Assembly (NCBI RefSeq): GCF_029338355.1
Contig: NZ_CP119802.1
Coordinates: forward strand, 1,674,001-1,738,000
Direction of reading: 5' to 3'
DNA: 64,000 nt
DNA from: Halosegnis marinus
GTDB lineage: Archaea; Halobacteriota; Halobacteria; Halobacteriales; Haloarculaceae
Part shown: positions 61,303 through 64,000 of the stretch, in pieces
Layout: each line of letters opens with the position of its first letter
How positions within the stretch are numbered: position 1 is the first letter of the stretch
Translations under genes and position numbers: made by a program
The notes under the pieces: model-generated
Told to the model about the DNA's origin: nothing
The model's database searches: none
The model's input: the letters and a program-made list of their open reading frames with translations, nothing else

Positions 61303-61751
61303 GGCGCCACCCGGAACGCGAGGGTCTCGCGCTCGCTCCCCACGATGACGGTCGCGCGGTGGTCGCCGGCATCCAGCGTCCGAGTGACGGTGACGCGGAC
61401 GACCGCGCCCTCGCGCCACGCCGTGTCGCCGCCGAGCACCTCGACCGAGTCGGGCGTCGTGTACCGACCGTCCACGAGTACCTCGATGCCCGTCCCCTCG
61501 GTCTCGATGGTCCGGTCGCCCGTGTTCTTTACGAGCAGCGTCACGGTGTCGGAGCCGTCGTACACCGCGCCGCTCCCGGGGTCGCTGATTATCTCCACGT
61601 CGGTGTCGATGCTGCGGGCCACGTCCGCGCCGCGGTCGTCGAGCGAGTCGGAGATGCCGCCGACCGTCGTCACCATCGCGCCGGAGACGCCCGCGGCGAT
61701 GCTCACGGCCGCGATGAAGATGACGAGCGTCGAGACGGAGGCGCTCGCCAC
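61299..61751 (-). CDS. arlG: Archaellum stator protein ArlG
   Basis: A 150-residue protein with an N-terminal hydrophobic anchor (STLVIFIAAVSIAAGVSGAMV) and a beta-sandwich pseudoperiplasmic domain (VEIISDPGSGAVYDGSDTVT; LLVKNTGDRTIETEGTGIEV). ArlG and ArlF form the stator that binds the S-layer. The GTG start at 61751 follows the arlF stop by one base. It fits the family length. Confidence 0.92.
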   Translation of the reverse strand: MASASVSTLVIFIAAVSIAAGVSGAMVTTVGGISDSLDDRGADVARSIDTDVEIISDPGSGAVYDGSDTVTLLVKNTGDRTIETEGTGIEVLVDGRYTTPDSVEVLGGDTAWREGAVVRVTVTRTLDAGDHRATVIVGSERETLAFRVAP

Positions 61752-61752
61752 G

Positions 61753-62184
61753 TCAGGCCACCTCCGCCGTCGCCGCGACGCCCGGCCCGGTCGTCACCTT
61801 CACGCGGTTCCCGTCCAGTCCGTCCACGTTCACGACGAGCGTCTCGCCGGGCGCCCACACGTCCGTCGCGGCGTCGCCATCGACGGTCGTCTCGTCGGGC
61901 GTCACGTACTCGCCGTCGACGAGTAGGTCCACTGCATCGACGGAGAGCGTGTTCGCGCCGGTGTTCTCTATCTCGACGGTGAGGCGGTCGTCGGTCAGGG
62001 TCGGCGAATCCGTGTTCGTGATGGCGACGGCCGTGTTCTGTCGCGCCAGCGCCCGCTCGTCGTTCGCCGAGAGCGCGTCCGACCGCCGCTCCGTGAAGCG
62101 GTCGACGGCGGGGTAGAGGGTCGCGGCGCTCACCAACAGCCCGATGAACACGACCGCGGTCGCCCCGCTCACGCTGAAGCCCAT
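61753..62184 (-). CDS. arlF: Archaellum stator protein ArlF
   Basis: A 143-residue protein: N-terminal hydrophobic helix (GATAVVFIGLLVSAATLYPAV) and a C-terminal beta domain (RLTVEIENTGANTLSVDAVD; LLVDGEYVTPDETTVDGDAA). ArlF is the S-layer-interacting stator partner of ArlG. It starts five bases after the ArlCE stop. Structure and order (D/CE, F, G, H, I, J) match haloarchaeal archaellum operons. Confidence 0.92.
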   Translation of the reverse strand: MGFSVSGATAVVFIGLLVSAATLYPAVDRFTERRSDALSANDERALARQNTAVAITNTDSPTLTDDRLTVEIENTGANTLSVDAVDLLVDGEYVTPDETTVDGDAATDVWAPGETLVVNVDGLDGNRVKVTTGPGVAATAEVA

Positions 62185-62189
62185 TCAGT

Positions 62190-62996
62190 TCAGATGTCGT
62201 CGAGTTCGCCCAGCACCGTGAGGTAGCGGTGGGAGGTGGTGTGTTCGTGCGCGGTCGGCTCGCGCGGCTGCATCGGGTCGACGAACACGTCGAGCGACGG
62301 GCCGCCGATGACGCTCACGAGCCGCTCCTTCACCGAGGCGGAGATCCACCCCGTCTGTTCGTAGTGGTCGACCGCGCGGAGCGCGCCCGCGGGCCCGGAG
62401 CGCTCCATCAGCGCGGCCAGCCACTCCATCACCAACACGTCGCCGGCGTACCCCTCCGGCACCGCCGTCAGCATCGGCTCGCGTTCCGGCGGTTCCGTCG
62501 CCGCCGGCCCGCCGTCTGCGGCTGTCGGCTCGGGTTCGGGCTCCTCGCCCGGCGCGTAGTCGTCGAACAGGTCGTCGTCCATCGCCGCGTCGTCGGCCCC
62601 CTCGTCGGTCGGCTCCGCCTCGTCGTAGAGGTCGTCGAACGAGACGACGTCCTCGTCGTCCGCCGGCACCGACGCGTCGGGTGTCGTCTCTCCCGACCCG
62701 TGGCCTTCGACGAACGGGTTGTCCTCGGCGACGAGCCGGTCGTACACGCCGGTGAGCCGGCGCACCGTCTCGTGCATCTCGTCCATCGACTCGGTCATCT
62801 CCTCCTGCGAGCTCCGGATGGCCCGCACCGTCGACTCCGTCGAGTCGATATCCTCCTCCAGCTCGTCGATGCGAACGCCGAGCTCCGTCGTGTCCGGCCC
62901 CCGCTGTTCCGCGGGCTCCGTCTCCGGCGGCTCCGGCGTCGCCTCGTCCGCCTCGCCGTCCTGTGCGTCGTCGTCGTCCGTGTTGCGTCCGAACAT
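62190..62996 (-). CDS. Archaellum protein ArlCE/ArlD type
   Basis: A 268-residue fusion-type protein. N-terminal acidic disordered part; a coiled coil at about 40-95 (LGVRIDELEEDIDSTESTVRA; EMTESMDEMHETVRRLTGVY); then acidic linker; C-terminal FlaD/E domain (VLVMEWLAALMERSGPAGAL; VDHYEQTGWISASVKERLV). It links the motor ring to chemotaxis. First gene of the minus-strand archaellum operon, divergent from the archaellins across 219 nt. The frame ends three bases before arlF begins its Shine-Dalgarno-like region. Whether to name it arlCE or arlD depends on the nomenclature. Confidence 0.9.
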   Translation of the reverse strand: MFGRNTDDDDAQDGEADEATPEPPETEPAEQRGPDTTELGVRIDELEEDIDSTESTVRAIRSSQEEMTESMDEMHETVRRLTGVYDRLVAEDNPFVEGHGSGETTPDASVPADDEDVVSFDDLYDEAEPTDEGADDAAMDDDLFDDYAPGEEPEPEPTAADGGPAATEPPEREPMLTAVPEGYAGDVLVMEWLAALMERSGPAGALRAVDHYEQTGWISASVKERLVSVIGGPSLDVFVDPMQPREPTAHEHTTSHRYLTVLGELDDI

Positions 62997-63215
62997 GAGT
63001 GGATGTTCACGCGCGTGCCCCGTGCGCGCCGTGTCTTACCCACACGTCGGGCCCTCGGACACATAGGTCGGCAGTCGGTTTCGGCGGGCGTTTCGAGTCT
63101 CGATTCGAGCCCCGACTCCGCGGCCGAAAGCGTTCGCCGGTCTAAGTGGGTATCGTCCGTCGTCGGGAGTGGGAAGAACCCAACCGCCCGCTCGGGGTGG
63201 GAACACAGACAACCC
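62997..63215. promoter_or_regulatory. Divergent intergenic region between arlCE and archaellin genes
   Basis: 219 bases hold the promoters of the archaellin genes (plus) and the motor operon (minus). The sequence is GC-rich, with no strong TATA box in the last 60 bases before 63216. Archaellin promoters in haloarchaea are often regulated; no repeat was seen. Confidence 0.4.
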
Positions 63216-63797
63216 ATGAAACTACCAACAACCGACGATTCCGACCGCGGGCAGGTCGGCATCGGCACGCTGATCATCTTCATCGCGCTGGTGCTGGTCG
63301 CCGCGGTCGCCGCGGGTGTGCTCGTCAACACGGCCGGCGAGCTCCAGTCGCGGGCTTCGGACACGGGCAGCGACGCACAGGCACAGGTCTCCAATCAGAT
63401 CGACGTCGTCTCAGCGACGGGCGCGGACGACAAGGACGACGGGCTGGTCAATAACCTCACGCTGGTCGTGAAGAAGTCGCCGGGCTCGGACCCGATCGAC
63501 CTCTCGGAGGCGACCATCCAGTACACGAGCGGCCAGACAGCGACGACGCTCCAGTACGGCGCTACCGCCAACGCGACGCACTTCAGCACGGCTCTCATCG
63601 AAGGTGACGACGCGACCATCCTCGACTCGAACGGCGAGCGCGTGGAGATAGCAGTCAGTCCGGCGCTCATCGAGACTGCCGACGGACTTTCGGCCGGCGA
63701 CGACGTCTCGCTCGAGATCGTCGACCAGTCGGGTGCATCGACGGTGTACGGCGTCAACGTTCCGGACGTTATCACGGGAACCTTCGTGGAGGTCTGA
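63216..63797 (+). CDS. Archaellin (flagellin)
   Basis: A 193-residue filament subunit with a type III (class III) signal: [20 protein letters not shown], where prepilin peptidase PibD cleaves after Gly-Gln at QVGIG. The hydrophobic helix continues through [20 protein letters not shown]. The exported domain has sequons NLTL and NATH and a beta-sandwich ([20 protein letters not shown]). Nearly identical to the next gene over the N-terminal 60 residues. ATG 63216 gives the family's short charged leader ([12 protein letters not shown]). Confidence 0.93.
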   Translation: MKLPTTDDSDRGQVGIGTLIIFIALVLVAAVAAGVLVNTAGELQSRASDTGSDAQAQVSNQIDVVSATGADDKDDGLVNNLTLVVKKSPGSDPIDLSEATIQYTSGQTATTLQYGATANATHFSTALIEGDDATILDSNGERVEIAVSPALIETADGLSAGDDVSLEIVDQSGASTVYGVNVPDVITGTFVEV

Positions 63798-63995
63798 GAT
63801 GTTCGACAACCTATTCAACGACGAGAACCGCGGACAGGTCGGTATCGGCACGCTGATCATCTTCATCGCGCTGGTGCTGGTCGCCGCGGTGGCGGCCGGC
63901 GTCCTCGTGAACACGGCGGGCGAACTGCAGTCGCGTGCCTCCGACACGGGCAGCGACGCGCAGGCGCAGGTCTCCAACCAGATCGACGTGGTCTC
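63244..63995 (+). repeat. Tandem archaellin N-terminal repeat
   Basis: Bases 63244-63408 and 63831-63995 encode the same signal helix and linker and are close to identical. Differences are mostly in third codon positions (for example GCCGGCGAGCTC against GCGGGCGAACTG). Such repeats can recombine and exchange archaellin variants. Confidence 0.75.
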
Positions 63996-64000
63996 GGCGA
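63799..64000 (+). CDS. Archaellin (flagellin), cut by right edge
   Basis: The start of a second archaellin, [20 protein letters not shown], followed by the same hydrophobic helix and [20 protein letters not shown] as its neighbour. Only the first 67 codons are in the window. Its start lies one base after the stop of the upstream archaellin (TGAGATG). The high DNA identity over about 165 bp suggests tandem duplication. Downstream genes are outside the window. Confidence 0.93.
   Translation, partial: MFDNLFNDENRGQVGIGTLIIFIALVLVAAVAAGVLVNTAGELQSRASDTGSDAQAQVSNQIDVVSA

Noticed and set aside
58913-61372. 819-codon frame for arlI extended into arlH
   Set aside because: The upstream part is Arg-rich shadow of arlH; ArlI starts at 60589 right after the arlH stop.
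62229-63797. 522-codon frame ending in archaellin
   Set aside because: The upstream part is antisense to the arlCE gene; the archaellin starts at 63216 with its class III signal.
1-64000. tRNA, rRNA, CRISPR array, or intact insertion sequence
   Set aside because: I looked for T-arm patterns, transposase motifs and regular repeats on both strands and found none that I could support by eye.

Overview
The window is a chromosome piece from an extremely halophilic archaeon (class Halobacteria). The evidence is very high GC in most of it, strongly acidic predicted proteins, leaderless ATG/GTG starts about 27 nt behind TATA boxes, a TATA-binding protein gene, HalX response regulators, Tat lipoprotein signals, a PGF-CTERM surface glycoprotein and an archaellum operon. 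I cannot name genus or species. No tRNA, rRNA, CRISPR array or intact transposase was recognised.

Layout. 1-7 kb: an APC amino-acid transporter with a C-terminal UspA domain (cut by the left edge), a CNNM/CorC-type membrane protein, a double UspA protein, a HEAT-repeat membrane protein, a ZIP-like transporter, a winged-helix regulator and a BsuPI-like protein. 7.0-13.2 kb: a complete five-gene dipeptide/oligopeptide ABC transporter on the minus strand. 13.5-19.5 kb: a sensory neighbourhood with a heliorhodopsin (E107 and K241 conserved), a DICT-domain sensor and two HalX response regulators flanking a Tat-exported von Willebrand A protein. 19.6-22.8 kb: a lower-GC cassette with an Orc1/Cdc6 initiator, a small winged-helix repressor and three overlapping small genes, resembling an integrated replicon.

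22.9-42.4 kb is a lower-GC glycan-biosynthesis island. It holds a GDP-mannose hydrolase pseudogene (one in-frame TAG), two nucleotide-sugar short-chain dehydrogenases, a methyltransferase, a flippase, a Wzy-like polymerase/ligase, two GT2 glycosyltransferases, a sulfatase-superfamily enzyme, two formyltransferase-deacetylase pairs, a secreted DUF4838-like lipoprotein, an STT3/AglB-like membrane protein and a polyprenyl-phosphate sugar transferase. Together they could build, edit, flip and transfer a surface glycan with deacylated and N-formylated amino sugars.

42.6-49.5 kb returns to high GC: a repeat-containing DUF4330-like anchored protein, a small unknown, and a tightly packed four-gene operon (membrane HEAT protein, membrane zinc-ribbon coiled-coil protein, soluble coiled-coil protein, bactofilin-like beta-helix protein) that looks like a membrane scaffold or cytoskeletal system. 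49.6-55 kb: a second STT3/AglB-like gene carrying a one-base frameshift, then the PGF-CTERM S-layer-like glycoprotein and TBP. 55.7-64 kb: archaellum genes arlD/CE-F-G-H-I-J on the minus strand with an extra FlaD/E-domain gene and three small membrane-protein genes downstream, facing two tandem archaellin genes (the second cut by the right edge).

Most worth attention: the two WWDYG-degenerate STT3-like paralogues with N-terminal winged-helix-like domains, the four-gene scaffold operon, the heliorhodopsin neighbourhood, the paired formyltransferase/deacetylase modules and the Orc1 cassette.
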